Positions 51,312 through 58,955 of a DNA stretch of 64,000 bases are shown piece by piece (position 1 is the stretch's first letter; every line of letters starts with the position of its first letter). The DNA lies in the NCBI GenBank assembly GCA_937876375.1, contig CALEHY010000010.1, positions 1-64,000 on the forward strand, read 5' to 3'. The notes below the pieces were generated by a model. The model was not told where the DNA came from and searched no databases. It worked only from the letters and a program-made list of their open reading frames with translations. The DNA comes from an uncultured Clostridia bacterium. Lineage in GTDB: Bacteria > Bacillota > Clostridia > Oscillospirales > Acutalibacteraceae. A program made the position numbers and the translations under genes.

Positions 51312-51751
51312 TGAAATTTGGATGGATTAATTTAATAGGTGGAATAATAGTTGTTCTTATGCTTATTCCAAATATTATTTTTGCAATTAAAAATAAAGGA
51401 ACTCATCAAAATAAAGCAAATAAGCTAATTGTTATCGCAGAGCAAATTGGTCGCTATGGCTGTATGGCTCTTATGGTGGTACCATTATTTGTTTGGAGCT
51501 TTGGCTTTTCACCACTTGAGTTTATGTTTGTATATCTTGTAGCAAATGCAATACTTCTGATTAGCTATTATATGTGCTGGATTGCGTATAGTAAGAAAAA
51601 GCAAATGGACACAGCCCTAGCCCTTGCAATTATTTCAACACTGATATTCTTGATTAGTGGATTTTTACTAAAGCACTGGGCGTTAGTTATTTGTGCAGTA
51701 ATCTTTGGCGTTGCTCACATTTATATTACTTATGTGAATAATAAGGAGTAG
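51311..51751 (+). CDS. Four-helix membrane protein, function unknown
   Basis: A 146-residue membrane protein with about five hydrophobic stretches, starting INLIGGIIVVLMLIPNIIFA and with YLVANAILLISYYMCWIAYS in the middle. No enzymatic motifs are seen and I do not recognise its family. It is translationally coupled to the preceding 66-residue protein by a TAATG overlap and is followed 3 bases later by a TfoX-N protein. It probably belongs to the same TetR-controlled membrane response. Confidence 0.75.
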   Translation: MKFGWINLIGGIIVVLMLIPNIIFAIKNKGTHQNKANKLIVIAEQIGRYGCMALMVVPLFVWSFGFSPLEFMFVYLVANAILLISYYMCWIAYSKKKQMDTALALAIISTLIFLISGFLLKHWALVICAVIFGVAHIYITYVNNKE

Positions 51752-51754
51752 TCT

Positions 51755-52081
51755 ATGGCATCAACAAAGGATTATTTGGATTTTATATTAGAACAACTAT
51801 CAGAGCTTGATGGCATTACATATCGAGCAATGATGGGAGAGTATATCATTTATTATAATGGTAAAATTGTTGGTGGAATTTACGATAACCGATTTTTAGT
51901 AAAGCCAACAAAGTCTGCAATAGACTTAATGCCAACTGCAGATTACGAAATCCCATACGAAACAGCAAAGCCAATGCTTATGGTTGATAATGTTGATGAT
52001 AAATCATTCCTTGCAGAATTGTTTAATGCTATGTATGATGAATTACCTGTATCAAATAAAAGAAGAATGGAGAAACAATAA
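51755..52081 (+). CDS. TfoX/Sxy N-terminal domain protein
   Basis: A 108-residue protein with only the TfoX N-terminal domain: LSELDGITYRAMMGEYIIYY, GKIVGGIYDNRFLVKPTKSA and YETAKPMLMV. Full TfoX in Gammaproteobacteria is a competence regulator; stand-alone N-domain proteins are common in Firmicutes and their role is unknown. Its last base is the first base of the next ATG. AAGGAG precedes the start. Confidence 0.85.
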   Translation: MASTKDYLDFILEQLSELDGITYRAMMGEYIIYYNGKIVGGIYDNRFLVKPTKSAIDLMPTADYEIPYETAKPMLMVDNVDDKSFLAELFNAMYDELPVSNKRRMEKQ

Positions 52082-53211
52082 TGAAAAACAAACGAAATGT
52101 TAACCCTTTATTACATGCGTTATTGCCACTTGGCATAACAATTGTTTATGTGTTATTAGGATATTTTTTCAGCTCTGGATGGGCAGTTGGATGGATTTTG
52201 TATCTGCTGATACCTATTGTTGAAACACTGGTTAATGCAATTAGATACAAGGACGCATCAAAGTTTGCATATCCAGTATTAGTTACAGCAATATTTCTGT
52301 TGACTGGTATGCTATGGGGATTGTGGCATCCTATGTGGGTGCTGTTCGTGTCTATTCCTGCATACTATGCAATTTGTGACGCAATTAAGAAATCAAAAGC
52401 TCAAAATGTTCAGCCTGCTAATGTTGATACTAATGCACCATATGAGTATTTCCAGTCACCTGTTGATAGTAAAAGGAACAATACGCCTATTATCATTACT
52501 GTTATTATCTGCGTTGCAGTTGTTGCTATTGTGGCGATTGTGTCTGCATTTGCCTTTATTGGTGGCAAATTTGACCTTCCTATTCACATTCATGCGCCAG
52601 CTATAGTTACTACTGACGCTGATGACAGCTATCTTTCTGGCAATGTCGAGCTGTCAATGGATGATATCGAGAGTATTGATATTGAATGGATTGATGGCAA
52701 TGTCGATATCGAGTATTATGATGGTGACAAAATCATCGTTACTGAGGATAACGCTAATGAAAAAGAACAGCTTTGCTACAAGATTGAGAAGCGTACACTC
52801 TCCATTGTAGAATATAAGAATAATGTCAAAAAGGGTATATCAAGCCTAAAGACAAAGGATTTGTCGGTGAAGTTACCTGCTGATTTTGTCGCTGATGAGC
52901 TGTCTATTGAGGTTGTATCTGCAACTGTTAACGCTGATGATTTGAATGCAAAATCTGTTGATATTGAAACAGTTAGTGGTACAGCAAATCTTTCATTCGC
53001 TGTTCAGCCAAAGTCTATTGATGCAGAGAGTGTTAGTGGTGACGTTAATCTAAATATGCCAAAGGATATCACTGGTTATACAGTGGATAAAGAAAGCGTT
53101 TCTGGTAGATTTAGAGCGAACGATTTTGATAACAAAAATCAATACGGAGATGGCTACACTAGTATTGATTTTGAATCCGTCAGTGGAAATTTGATTATTA
53201 ATAAGAAGTAA
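52081..53211 (+). CDS. DUF4097-type membrane protein
   Basis: A 376-residue protein. Residues ~10-105 hold several membrane segments (LLPLGITIVYVLLGYFFSSG, then VLVTAIFLLTGMLWGLWHPM). A further helix at ~140-165 (IIITVIICVAVVAIVAIVSA) leads to an extracytoplasmic repetitive beta region. There the pattern VSGTANLSF, AESVSGDVNLN, KESVSGRFRA and ESVSGNLIIN recurs, typical of DUF4097 beta-solenoid repeats. These proteins are often in TetR- or PspC-linked envelope-stress operons. Last gene of the coupled block before YjdF. Confidence 0.85.
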   Translation: MKNKRNVNPLLHALLPLGITIVYVLLGYFFSSGWAVGWILYLLIPIVETLVNAIRYKDASKFAYPVLVTAIFLLTGMLWGLWHPMWVLFVSIPAYYAICDAIKKSKAQNVQPANVDTNAPYEYFQSPVDSKRNNTPIIITVIICVAVVAIVAIVSAFAFIGGKFDLPIHIHAPAIVTTDADDSYLSGNVELSMDDIESIDIEWIDGNVDIEYYDGDKIIVTEDNANEKEQLCYKIEKRTLSIVEYKNNVKKGISSLKTKDLSVKLPADFVADELSIEVVSATVNADDLNAKSVDIETVSGTANLSFAVQPKSIDAESVSGDVNLNMPKDITGYTVDKESVSGRFRANDFDNKNQYGDGYTSIDFESVSGNLIINKK

Positions 53212-53627
53212 TGAATAGCAATTATGAAGAAATATCGGTGTATTTTGAAGATCCCTTTTGGGTTGGCGTTATTGAAAAATACATAAATGGAAAACTGTCG
53301 GTTTGTAAAATAACCTTTGGTGCAGAACCAACTAATAATGATGTTTACAACTTTATGCTTAAAAACTACGATATTCTCAGATTTAGTCCAGCTATTGATG
53401 CTAAACCAAAGGTGCAGCATAAAAATCCAAAGCGTATTCAGCGTGAGGCAAGAAAAGCACAGCAGAACATTGGGATTGGTACAAAATCTCAACAAGCGCT
53501 TTCAAAGCAATATGAAGAAAGCAAATTGGAACGCAAGACTAAATCAAAGGAAAAACGATTAGCTGAACAGGAGCGACAATACCAAATCAAAAGAGAGAAG
53601 AAAAGAGAAAAACATAAAGGACACTAA
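53211..53627 (+). CDS. yjdF: YjdF-family protein (DUF2992)
   Basis: A 138-residue cytosolic protein. N-terminal ISVYFEDPFWVGVIEKYING and ITFGAEPTNNDVYNFMLKNY match YjdF (DUF2992). The C-terminal half is very basic and helical (KNPKRIQREARKAQ, then KREKKREKHKGH), as in the family. In other Firmicutes yjdF is controlled by an azaaromatic-sensing RNA; here it is inside a TetR-led operon, its ATG overlapping the DUF4097 stop, and no such RNA precedes it. Function unknown, linked in literature to aromatic toxin response. Confidence 0.88.
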   Translation: MNSNYEEISVYFEDPFWVGVIEKYINGKLSVCKITFGAEPTNNDVYNFMLKNYDILRFSPAIDAKPKVQHKNPKRIQREARKAQQNIGIGTKSQQALSKQYEESKLERKTKSKEKRLAEQERQYQIKREKKREKHKGH

Positions 53628-53648
53628 ATTTAAAATGGAGAGAAGAAT

Positions 53649-54086
53649 ATGGAATCATTATGTGGAGCAAATTGTGAGGCTTGTCCATCAAATAAAATAT
53701 GCAAGGGCTGTGAGGCTAGCGATTGTAAGCCTTTTGGCAAAAAATGCTTTGTTGCCGAATACATAAAAACAGGTGGAATTGAAAGCTATAAAGCCTTCAA
53801 AAACAATCTTCTTGTTGAAATCAATAGCTTGTTAGGTACACTTGGCATTCCAAATGCTGATGCACTTTATGAGCTTTCAGGCGAATTTGTTAATTTGCCA
53901 TATACTTTACCAAGTGGTAATAATGTTCAATTTTTAGACGATCAAAAGATTTATCTAGGCGCTCAAATTGAATTTGCAGATATGGGCATTTGCTATGGCG
54001 TTGTTGCAGATGCAAGCTTTATTTTAGTTTCAAGCTATTCTGCAAACGGTAGCCAGCCAGAGCTTGTTGCATATAAAAAGAGGTAA
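53649..54086 (+). CDS. DUF3795-type Cys-rich protein
   Basis: A 145-residue protein with an N-terminal cysteine cluster: LCGANCEACPSNKICKGCEA then CKPFGKKC, eight or so Cys in ~30 residues and likely metal binding. The rest is a small alpha/beta domain with FLDDQKIYLGAQIEFADMGI. The Cys pattern matches DUF3795-like proteins, of unknown role. GGAGAG precedes the ATG 22 bases after the yjdF stop; the operon continues. Confidence 0.8.
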   Translation: MESLCGANCEACPSNKICKGCEASDCKPFGKKCFVAEYIKTGGIESYKAFKNNLLVEINSLLGTLGIPNADALYELSGEFVNLPYTLPSGNNVQFLDDQKIYLGAQIEFADMGICYGVVADASFILVSSYSANGSQPELVAYKKR

Positions 54087-54088
54087 AA

Positions 54089-54451
54089 ATGAAGCTTAAA
54101 AATATTTTGATAGTAGTAAAGGATATTGACAAATCGATTAAGTTTTATAGGGATTTATTTGGCTTAAAGGTTGTCTTTGATAATGATGGAAATGTTATTA
54201 TGACAGACGGACTTGTGCTTCAAGATATAAAGTACTGGAAAGAGTTTTTGAATAGCGAATGTGTTCCGAAAAGCAATATGACCGAGCTGTATTTTGAGGA
54301 CGAGGATGTAGATGGGTTTAATGAAAAGCTACTTAATTATCCAGAACCAATAGAATTTGTTAATCATCCTATGACACATAGTTGGGGACAGAAGGTCATT
54401 CGCTTTTACGATCTCGATGGAAATCTAATAGAAGTTGGAACGCCAATGTAG
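54089..54451 (+). CDS. VOC-family protein (glyoxalase/bleomycin resistance type)
   Basis: A 120-residue vicinal-oxygen-chelate protein: KNILIVVKDIDKSIKFYRDL starts the first beta-alpha-beta-beta-beta unit, and FYDLDGNLIEVGTPM ends the second with the conserved Glu. In between, ELYFEDEDVDGFNEKL. Members are metal-dependent lyases, dioxygenases or drug-binding proteins; the small size suggests a dimer. AGAGG precedes the ATG 3 bases after the previous stop. Its role in the operon may be detoxification, which is inference. Confidence 0.87.
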   Translation: MKLKNILIVVKDIDKSIKFYRDLFGLKVVFDNDGNVIMTDGLVLQDIKYWKEFLNSECVPKSNMTELYFEDEDVDGFNEKLLNYPEPIEFVNHPMTHSWGQKVIRFYDLDGNLIEVGTPM

Positions 54452-54461
54452 AGGTGAGAGA

Positions 54462-54773
54462 ATGATAACAATTAACATTTATTATAAAGGTGCTGACGCT
54501 ATTTCTTTTATGAACGAAATGGAATCATCAGGCATTGCAGACGCTATTAGAAAAAAGGATGGATGCCTAAGATACGATTATTTCATTCCAACAAAGGAAG
54601 AAAATTGCGTGTTGCTTATAGATTCTTGGAAATATCAGCAGGCACTTGATGAGCATCATCATTCTGACTTAATGCCAAAAATCGCTGAGCTGAGAGATAA
54701 GTACGATATTCATATGACGGTGGAGCGATATATTAGCGAAGAAAATATTGATACCAAATATATTAGAAAATAA
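54462..54773 (+). CDS. Antibiotic biosynthesis monooxygenase (ABM) domain protein
   Basis: A 103-residue dimeric alpha-beta barrel-like protein. Family marks are MITINIYYKGADAISFMNEM, KKDGCLRYDYFIP and LIDSWKYQQALDEHHHSD, with the conserved Trp and the His run. ABM proteins act on quinones or small aromatic compounds or may be regulators. ATG 54462 follows GAGGTGAG; the upstream frame overlaps the VOC gene. Last gene of the TetR operon before a short gap. Confidence 0.85.
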   Translation: MITINIYYKGADAISFMNEMESSGIADAIRKKDGCLRYDYFIPTKEENCVLLIDSWKYQQALDEHHHSDLMPKIAELRDKYDIHMTVERYISEENIDTKYIRK

Positions 54774-54818
54774 TAAATTGCGAATATGTCAATCAGATGG
54801 CATCATACCGTTTCGATA

Positions 54819-54846
54819 TTGAAAAATGTGCCATTATTGATATAAT
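54819..54846 (+). promoter_or_regulatory. Promoter before the 114-aa gene
   Basis: TTGAAA (54819-54824), 16 bases, TATAAT (54841-54846), 38 bases before the ATG at 54884. Confidence 0.6.
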
Positions 54847-54883
54847 TGTATAAAATGTATTACATAATTAGGATGGTTTTGTT

Positions 54884-55228
54884 ATGTTAAATAGAGAAAA
54901 TGTTGCAACAAGAGAGGATTGGCAAATTTATCCAATGCCGGAAAAGAATACCTCTTTCAAGTTAAAGAAAAAACTTAGTAAAGATGCAATTATTAGATTA
55001 AAGTGCGGACATGTTCCAAGAGAAATGGAAGATAGATGGTTTAGCTATTTTGAAGATGGCAAGCTATATATTCATCGTAGCTGGACAGGTGACTGCATTT
55101 ATATCGTAGAGTTTAACACGCTAACAAATAGACACAAGGTAATTGTTAATCGTGGTGATAATCAATATTCTAATGATGACATAAATGAGGATATTGAAAC
55201 ATTAAGCGAATTGCTTGATGTATTATAA
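54884..55228 (+). CDS. Conserved hypothetical protein (114 aa)
   Basis: A soluble, charged 114-residue protein. Its central motif, HVPREMEDRWFSYFEDGKLY followed by IHRSWTGDCIYIVEF, is recognisable to me from uncharacterised proteins of the same size in other bacteria. I cannot give it a function. The pattern of aromatic residues and a C-terminal acidic stretch (DDINEDIETLSELLDVL) suggests a small alpha/beta protein. It has its own promoter and is followed 15 bases later by another hypothetical gene, so both are probably co-transcribed. Confidence 0.7.
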   Translation: MLNRENVATREDWQIYPMPEKNTSFKLKKKLSKDAIIRLKCGHVPREMEDRWFSYFEDGKLYIHRSWTGDCIYIVEFNTLTNRHKVIVNRGDNQYSNDDINEDIETLSELLDVL

Positions 55229-55243
55229 TGGAGGTAAAATTTA

Positions 55244-55723
55244 ATGGAAAAGAATTTTAAATTTGACAAGATTCCAACAAGCACAAATGATATTAAAGCT
55301 TCAACAGATGCTTTTGAAGTCGTAGCTCAGGTTGTAGCAGTTCTTTGCAATTACAAGAACGACGTTGATACAACACTTGAAATGCTTGCAGTTCTTAAAG
55401 GTCCTGCTGGTGTTTCAGAATATGAAAAGCAGTTTTTAAAAGATAGACTTGTTGGTAAGGAATACAAGCCATTTTCATTCTTTGAGGGCGCTACTCCAGA
55501 GAATGAGTACACTCCGTCAATGCCACTGAGCATTACTGTTTTTGATAATCCATATTCATATCAAGAGGATAATTACGCAAATCTTTTTGTTAATTCAAGT
55601 GGTGCTGACGCTCCAAGAAGTATTAAGCTTCGTAAAAAGCCAAGCACAGGTGAATGGTTTATGATAGATAATTTCCTTCTTTCAGATATTCGCATTCCAA
55701 CCTCTGAGGATCCTTGGGCATAA
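55244..55723 (+). CDS. Conserved hypothetical protein (159 aa)
   Basis: A cytosolic 159-residue protein of unknown function. It contains AFEVVAQVVAVLCNYKNDVD (helical) and an end segment GADAPRSIKLRKKPSTGEWF with DPWA at the C-terminus, seen in uncharacterised proteins of gut Firmicutes. No catalytic motif or membrane segment is evident. GGAGG lies upstream of the ATG. It is the second gene of a two-gene unit and is followed by a gene-poor 600-base region. Confidence 0.7.
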   Translation: MEKNFKFDKIPTSTNDIKASTDAFEVVAQVVAVLCNYKNDVDTTLEMLAVLKGPAGVSEYEKQFLKDRLVGKEYKPFSFFEGATPENEYTPSMPLSITVFDNPYSYQEDNYANLFVNSSGADAPRSIKLRKKPSTGEWFMIDNFLLSDIRIPTSEDPWA

Positions 55724-55860
55724 GTAAGGATCCATACCAGTATGGACAATCGAAAAAACACGAGATTTAGATGGAATATATGGATTTAATATAAACCGTT
55801 AACTAATCGCCAACTGTTATTTCTGCGATCAGTTTTATAATGCAAGAGAAATAATCAAAG

Positions 55861-55891
55861 ATGCCCACAATCGTTCAAAGATTGTGGGCAT
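55861..55891. terminator. Hairpin downstream of the hypothetical pair
   Basis: ATGCCCACAATC (55861-55872) / GATTGTGGGCAT (55880-55891), perfect 12 bp. No U-tract on the plus strand, so termination is uncertain. Confidence 0.5.
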
Positions 55892-55910
55892 TAATATTCT
55901 CAAAAATTTG

Positions 55911-56073
55911 TGTTGTGGTCAAATTGGTTCGTTTGCGACTGCTCCCAGTGGGAGATGAAAGGAGCAATAAGAACTTAGTAGTGGTCAAAATTTGTTGACG
56001 CTCCAAGTCAAAACAAATTTTGGGAACCACCCTGCGAGGTCAAATCTAAAAAAATACTGTTGTGGTCAAATTG
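55911..56073. repeat. 16-bp direct repeat pair
   Basis: TGTTGTGGTCAAATTG occurs at 55911-55926 and 56058-56073, and related GTGGTCAAA strings at about 55982 and 56062. Sequence between the copies has no plausible gene. The pattern resembles site-specific recombination or repeat remnants. Confidence 0.6.
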
Positions 56074-56123
56074 TGGTCATTCACCCATATTTACACTCTA
56101 ATTATGTTGTAAGTGTTAATGGA

Positions 56124-56146
56124 TTTTGGCACGCTGGAAGGGACTC
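56124..56146. repeat. Duplicated 3' end of tRNA-Arg (direct repeat of 56327-56349)
   Basis: Twenty-three identical bases, beginning TTTTGGCACGCTGG and ending AAGGGACTC, match the tRNA-Arg 3' end (CCA and acceptor/T-stem side) at 56327-56349. The copies are in the same orientation, 203 bp apart. Such fragments are typical attachment-site scars. Confidence 0.85.
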
Positions 56147-56292
56147 TCGTCGTCGCATATTTCGTATTCAAATAATTTTGCAAGCAAAATCATAGCGAAT
56201 ACTCCATATGCTTCTCCTCTCCCCACAAAGTCTATTGGACTTTGTGGGGACCCCTTTTATATATGGGCGTTTTCGGCCCAACCAAACATAAT

Positions 56293-56330
56293 AAAAATAG
56301 CTGACACCCAAATGGGTATCAGCTATTTTT
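56293..56330 (-). terminator. Terminator of tRNA-Arg
   Basis: AAAAATAGCTGACACCCA (56293-56310) / TGGGTATCAGCTATTTTT (56313-56330), 18 bp with one mismatch; on the minus strand it directly follows the encoded CCA. Confidence 0.88.
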
Positions 56331-56406
56331 GGCACGCTGGAAGGGACTCGAACCCCCGACCTACTGGTTCGTAGCCAGTCACTCTATCCAGCTGAGCTAC
56401 CAGCGC
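56330..56406 (-). tRNA. tRNA-Arg (anticodon ACG), CCA encoded
   Basis: On the minus strand: acceptor GCGCTGG / CCAGCGT (first pair G-T), D-arm TAGCTCAGCTGGATAGAG, anticodon arm ACTGG-CTACGAA-CCAGT giving ACG (read as ICG), T-arm GGGGGTTCGAGTCCC, discriminator G, CCA. It is downstream of and co-directional with the C-GCAxxG-C-C gene. Confidence 0.97.
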
Positions 56407-56479
56407 GTTTATTGCATTAGCTATCGCTTTTGCTCAAATAATATAACACATTGGTTTGAAAAAAGCAAGTGTTTTTATA

Positions 56480-56929
56480 TTATTTTTCATTTAATACTTG
56501 TTCTAGGATATCTGCACTACATTTCACTAGTTCGTGGCAAGGTCTCTTTTTGTAGTATTTTGGCGTGCGCTCACTTGGGGTAGGTGAGTCAAATCCCTTG
56601 CTTTCCAGCCCTAGCAGCTCGCGACATACTACGCTGCCATTTTGATTTTTGAATTCGTTGCCAACCTTTTGGATAATCTCGTATAGCGCTTTTTTGCTAT
56701 CGTTATCACTTGGATCGCTATATCCTTTTAGTACAGATAGAACGAATGCAGCACCAATAACAGAGCCGCAAACCTCTCTCATTCTGCCTATACCACCACC
56801 ATATCCACTGGTGAGACGTGCGATTGTATCGCTATTCATTCCTATCATATCGCCAAACGCTAGTGCCACAGCCTGTGCACAATTATAGCCAGATAGGAAA
56901 TATTCTTTTGCCTTGTCGCCTCTAGTCAT
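56480..56929 (-). CDS. C-GCAxxG-C-C family protein
   Basis: A 149-residue protein of the C_GCAxxG_C_C family. The spaced cysteine motifs are visible: GYNCAQAVALAFGD (C17), GGGIGRMREVCGSVIGAAFV, VVCRELLG, and KRPCHELVKCSADILEQ. The family is suspected to bind a redox cluster or metal and is often near transport or redox genes. The ATG at 56929 lies 1 base after the stop of the zinc-ribbon gene, so the two are coupled; an in-frame start at 56965 would overlap that gene. Confidence 0.88.
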   Translation of the reverse strand: MTRGDKAKEYFLSGYNCAQAVALAFGDMIGMNSDTIARLTSGYGGGIGRMREVCGSVIGAAFVLSVLKGYSDPSDNDSKKALYEIIQKVGNEFKNQNGSVVCRELLGLESKGFDSPTPSERTPKYYKKRPCHELVKCSADILEQVLNEK

Positions 56930-56930
56930 A

Positions 56931-57650
56931 TTACTCGTTAATGTCGATATTTGTATCGGTTTCATTTATATCTTCTTCAATATATTCGAAGATAGCCTCT
57001 AGATTTGTGTTCTCAGTAATGGTGAAGGTATATGCCTCTTTAGTTGATACCTTTTGGCCATTCTTGTACCAGCCATTGAATTTGTAGAAATCATCTGGAC
57101 GAGCGTAAATAGTAACTTTTTCGCCAAGAGCGTATGTTCCGTCACCCTCAGCCTCTCCACCTTCGTTACAAGATAGTGTTAGCTGGAATGTAGCCTTTGT
57201 AGTAGTGGTGGTCGTGGTTGTAGTGGTTGTTGTAGTAGTGCTCTCGGTAGTTGACTCGGTTGGCTGAGTGTAATTGCTTTCTGTTGTGCTGGAAATAGCA
57301 GTCTGCTTTGTGAGTTCTGGTTCTTTCTCATCTTTATTAGCACTTGCAACAGCGATAATTGTGCCAACAATCACCATAACTAGCACGATGGCAAGTGCCA
57401 CGATGATAGCGATAGTCTGCTTTTTCTTCTTGTCGTCTTCATTGCTTGGCTTTTTATCGTCGCCATTTGGTGTGCCTTGGGTAGTAGGCTTTGCATCCTT
57501 TGGTAGATTTGGCACAACTATTGTAGGCTCACTAATTTCCTCAGCCTCATCAGCTTTGTTTATATCCTCTTCATCATAAAGAGGTGAGCCACAATTTTGG
57601 CAAATATATAAATTGTCGTCATTAATTGAACCACAGTTTTTACATCTCAT
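56931..57650 (-). CDS. Zinc-ribbon membrane protein with poly-Thr linker and extracellular repeat domain
   Basis: A 239-residue protein: an N-terminal zinc ribbon (C-x2-C in RCKNCGS, C-x2-C in ICQNCGS), a charged linker, one membrane helix (~residues 80-103, TIAIIVALAIVLVMVIVGTI), an outside Ser/Thr-rich stalk with a run of about 15 Thr, then a beta domain (EGDGTYALGEKVTIYARPDD, FNGWYKNGQKV) like InlB/Flg_new-type surface repeats. The ribbon is cytoplasmic by topology. The stalk is probably flexible and may be glycosylated. It is translationally coupled to the C-GCAxxG-C-C gene. Confidence 0.82.
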   Translation of the reverse strand: MRCKNCGSINDDNLYICQNCGSPLYDEEDINKADEAEEISEPTIVVPNLPKDAKPTTQGTPNGDDKKPSNEDDKKKKQTIAIIVALAIVLVMVIVGTIIAVASANKDEKEPELTKQTAISSTTESNYTQPTESTTESTTTTTTTTTTTTTTKATFQLTLSCNEGGEAEGDGTYALGEKVTIYARPDDFYKFNGWYKNGQKVSTKEAYTFTITENTNLEAIFEYIEEDINETDTNIDINE

Positions 57651-57842
57651 AGGTAAGTTCCTCCTTTTTGTTGATTATACCACATAAAAATGATATAAAC
57701 AACACAAAAAGGTGCACTAAATTTTAAATGTTTTGTTAATATTTTTGTTTAGGGTATTGACTTTTGTATTGATTTATAATAAATTTAGTATGTAATGTTT
57801 TCTACATGCGTAGAGCATATTAAGGAAAGGGGATACCCAATT

Positions 57843-58817
57843 ATGAAAAAGACTACAAAAAGAATTTTAGCTCTTCTTTTAGCTGTTGCACTTGTTGCTT
57901 CACTTGCTGGTTGTGCAAAGATGAACTATGTAACAAAGGGCACTATCCAGGCTATTAGAGAGGTTAAGAGTGGCGAGTGGCAGAATGCTGGCGAAGAAGA
58001 GGCTGGCGAGCTTAACGATGAGTCTGTACTTGAGACTCCATTCACTGCTGGTACATACGGTGGTGTAGAGTTCGGTTCAGTTGAGGACGTTGTTAACTAC
58101 TTCGTTGAGGCTTATGACTACACAAAGACACTTACAGCTGAGTATGTTGATGAGAATGGTCAGACACAGACTTATTACAAATTGCTTGGCGATGAGAATA
58201 TCAACATTGGTGATGTTATGATCGATGGTAAGGCTAACGCTACTATCAATGGTATCGTTCCTGGTATCGTTGGTGGCTTGTTTGCACCAAATACATATGG
58301 TCTAATGCCTTGCTACAATAGAGATCCTAACATGGATAACAACTTCGACGACAACACAAAGAAGTCAGATCACGATTTCAGAACTTCTGCCCTAACTGCT
58401 GACGATGTTCTTGACGCTAGCGTTACAGACAATGGCGATGGCAAGATCACTATCGTTATTCAGCCAAAAATGGCAGAGATGAGCCTTCGTGGTGAGGATT
58501 CACAGGGTCGTTTCTTCGAAGTACTTGGTGATATTTCTGGCGTTGTTGGTCAGATTAGCGTTATCTCATTCACACAGGGTGAGGCTACTGACAATGTAAA
58601 GGTTACATATATCGGTGGTACAGGTACATTCGTTATCGATACAGCTACAAAGGAAATTACAGAGGCTGATTACAACATGGTTGCTAATGTATCAGTTACA
58701 CATGCAAACGTTGCTATTATCAGAGATAAGAGTGCTAACCTTGCTATCACTTATACAAACCATTACCCAGCTACTGACGATTACCTAAAGGAGAAGAAGG
58801 GTATCACAAGAAAGTAA
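57843..58817 (+). CDS. Secreted lipoprotein, function unknown
   Basis: A 324-residue lipoprotein. The signal peptide TKRILALLLAVALVASLAGC ends in a lipobox (SLAGC) whose Cys would be lipidated. The mature part has alternating acidic segments (GEEEAGELNDESVLE) and beta-rich stretches, e.g. GTYGGVEFGSVEDVVNYFVE. No known family is recognised. ATG 57843 is chosen because the signal starts there and AAAGGGG precedes it; an upstream in-frame ATG at 57795 adds 16 residues before the signal. It is monocistronic. Confidence 0.8.
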   Translation: MKKTTKRILALLLAVALVASLAGCAKMNYVTKGTIQAIREVKSGEWQNAGEEEAGELNDESVLETPFTAGTYGGVEFGSVEDVVNYFVEAYDYTKTLTAEYVDENGQTQTYYKLLGDENINIGDVMIDGKANATINGIVPGIVGGLFAPNTYGLMPCYNRDPNMDNNFDDNTKKSDHDFRTSALTADDVLDASVTDNGDGKITIVIQPKMAEMSLRGEDSQGRFFEVLGDISGVVGQISVISFTQGEATDNVKVTYIGGTGTFVIDTATKEITEADYNMVANVSVTHANVAIIRDKSANLAITYTNHYPATDDYLKEKKGITRK

Positions 58818-58836
58818 TTCTTGATTTGTAATTTTT

Positions 58837-58866
58837 AGAGCGAAGCCGATGGGCTTCGCTCTTTTT
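58837..58866 (+). terminator. Terminator of the lipoprotein gene
   Basis: AGAGCGAAGCC (58837-58847) / GGGCTTCGCTCT (58851-58862), then TTTTG. Confidence 0.92.
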
Positions 58867-58895
58867 GTATATTTAGTGAACAAATAATTATTATC

Positions 58896-58924
58896 TTGAT
58901 AAATAATATATAATATAGTATAAT
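58896..58924 (+). promoter_or_regulatory. Promoter of the 612-aa membrane protein gene
   Basis: TTGATA (58896-58901), 17 bases, TATAAT (58919-58924), 32 bases before the ATG at 58956. Confidence 0.75.
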
Positions 58925-58955
58925 TTAAATACTATTTATAGATAGGAGATTTTTT

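Larger units (their letters stand above)
55724..56329. other. Gene-poor region with repeats next to tRNA-Arg
   Basis: It holds the 12-bp hairpin at 55861, the 16-bp direct repeats, a copy of the tRNA-Arg 3' end at 56124-56146, a CCCCACAAAGTC/GGACTTTGTGGGG hairpin at about 56221-56250 and the tRNA terminator at 56293-56330. No supported coding sequence is seen; open frames here overlap tRNA-derived sequence. Confidence 0.6.

Noticed and set aside
55724..56406. Intact prophage or integrative element at tRNA-Arg
   Set aside because: No integrase, structural or mobility genes lie between or beside the repeats; at most a scar.
56126..56583. Open frames beginning MARWKG across the tRNA-Arg and its duplicated 3' end
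   Set aside because: They read through tRNA sequence on the opposite strand; such proteins are well-known annotation artefacts.
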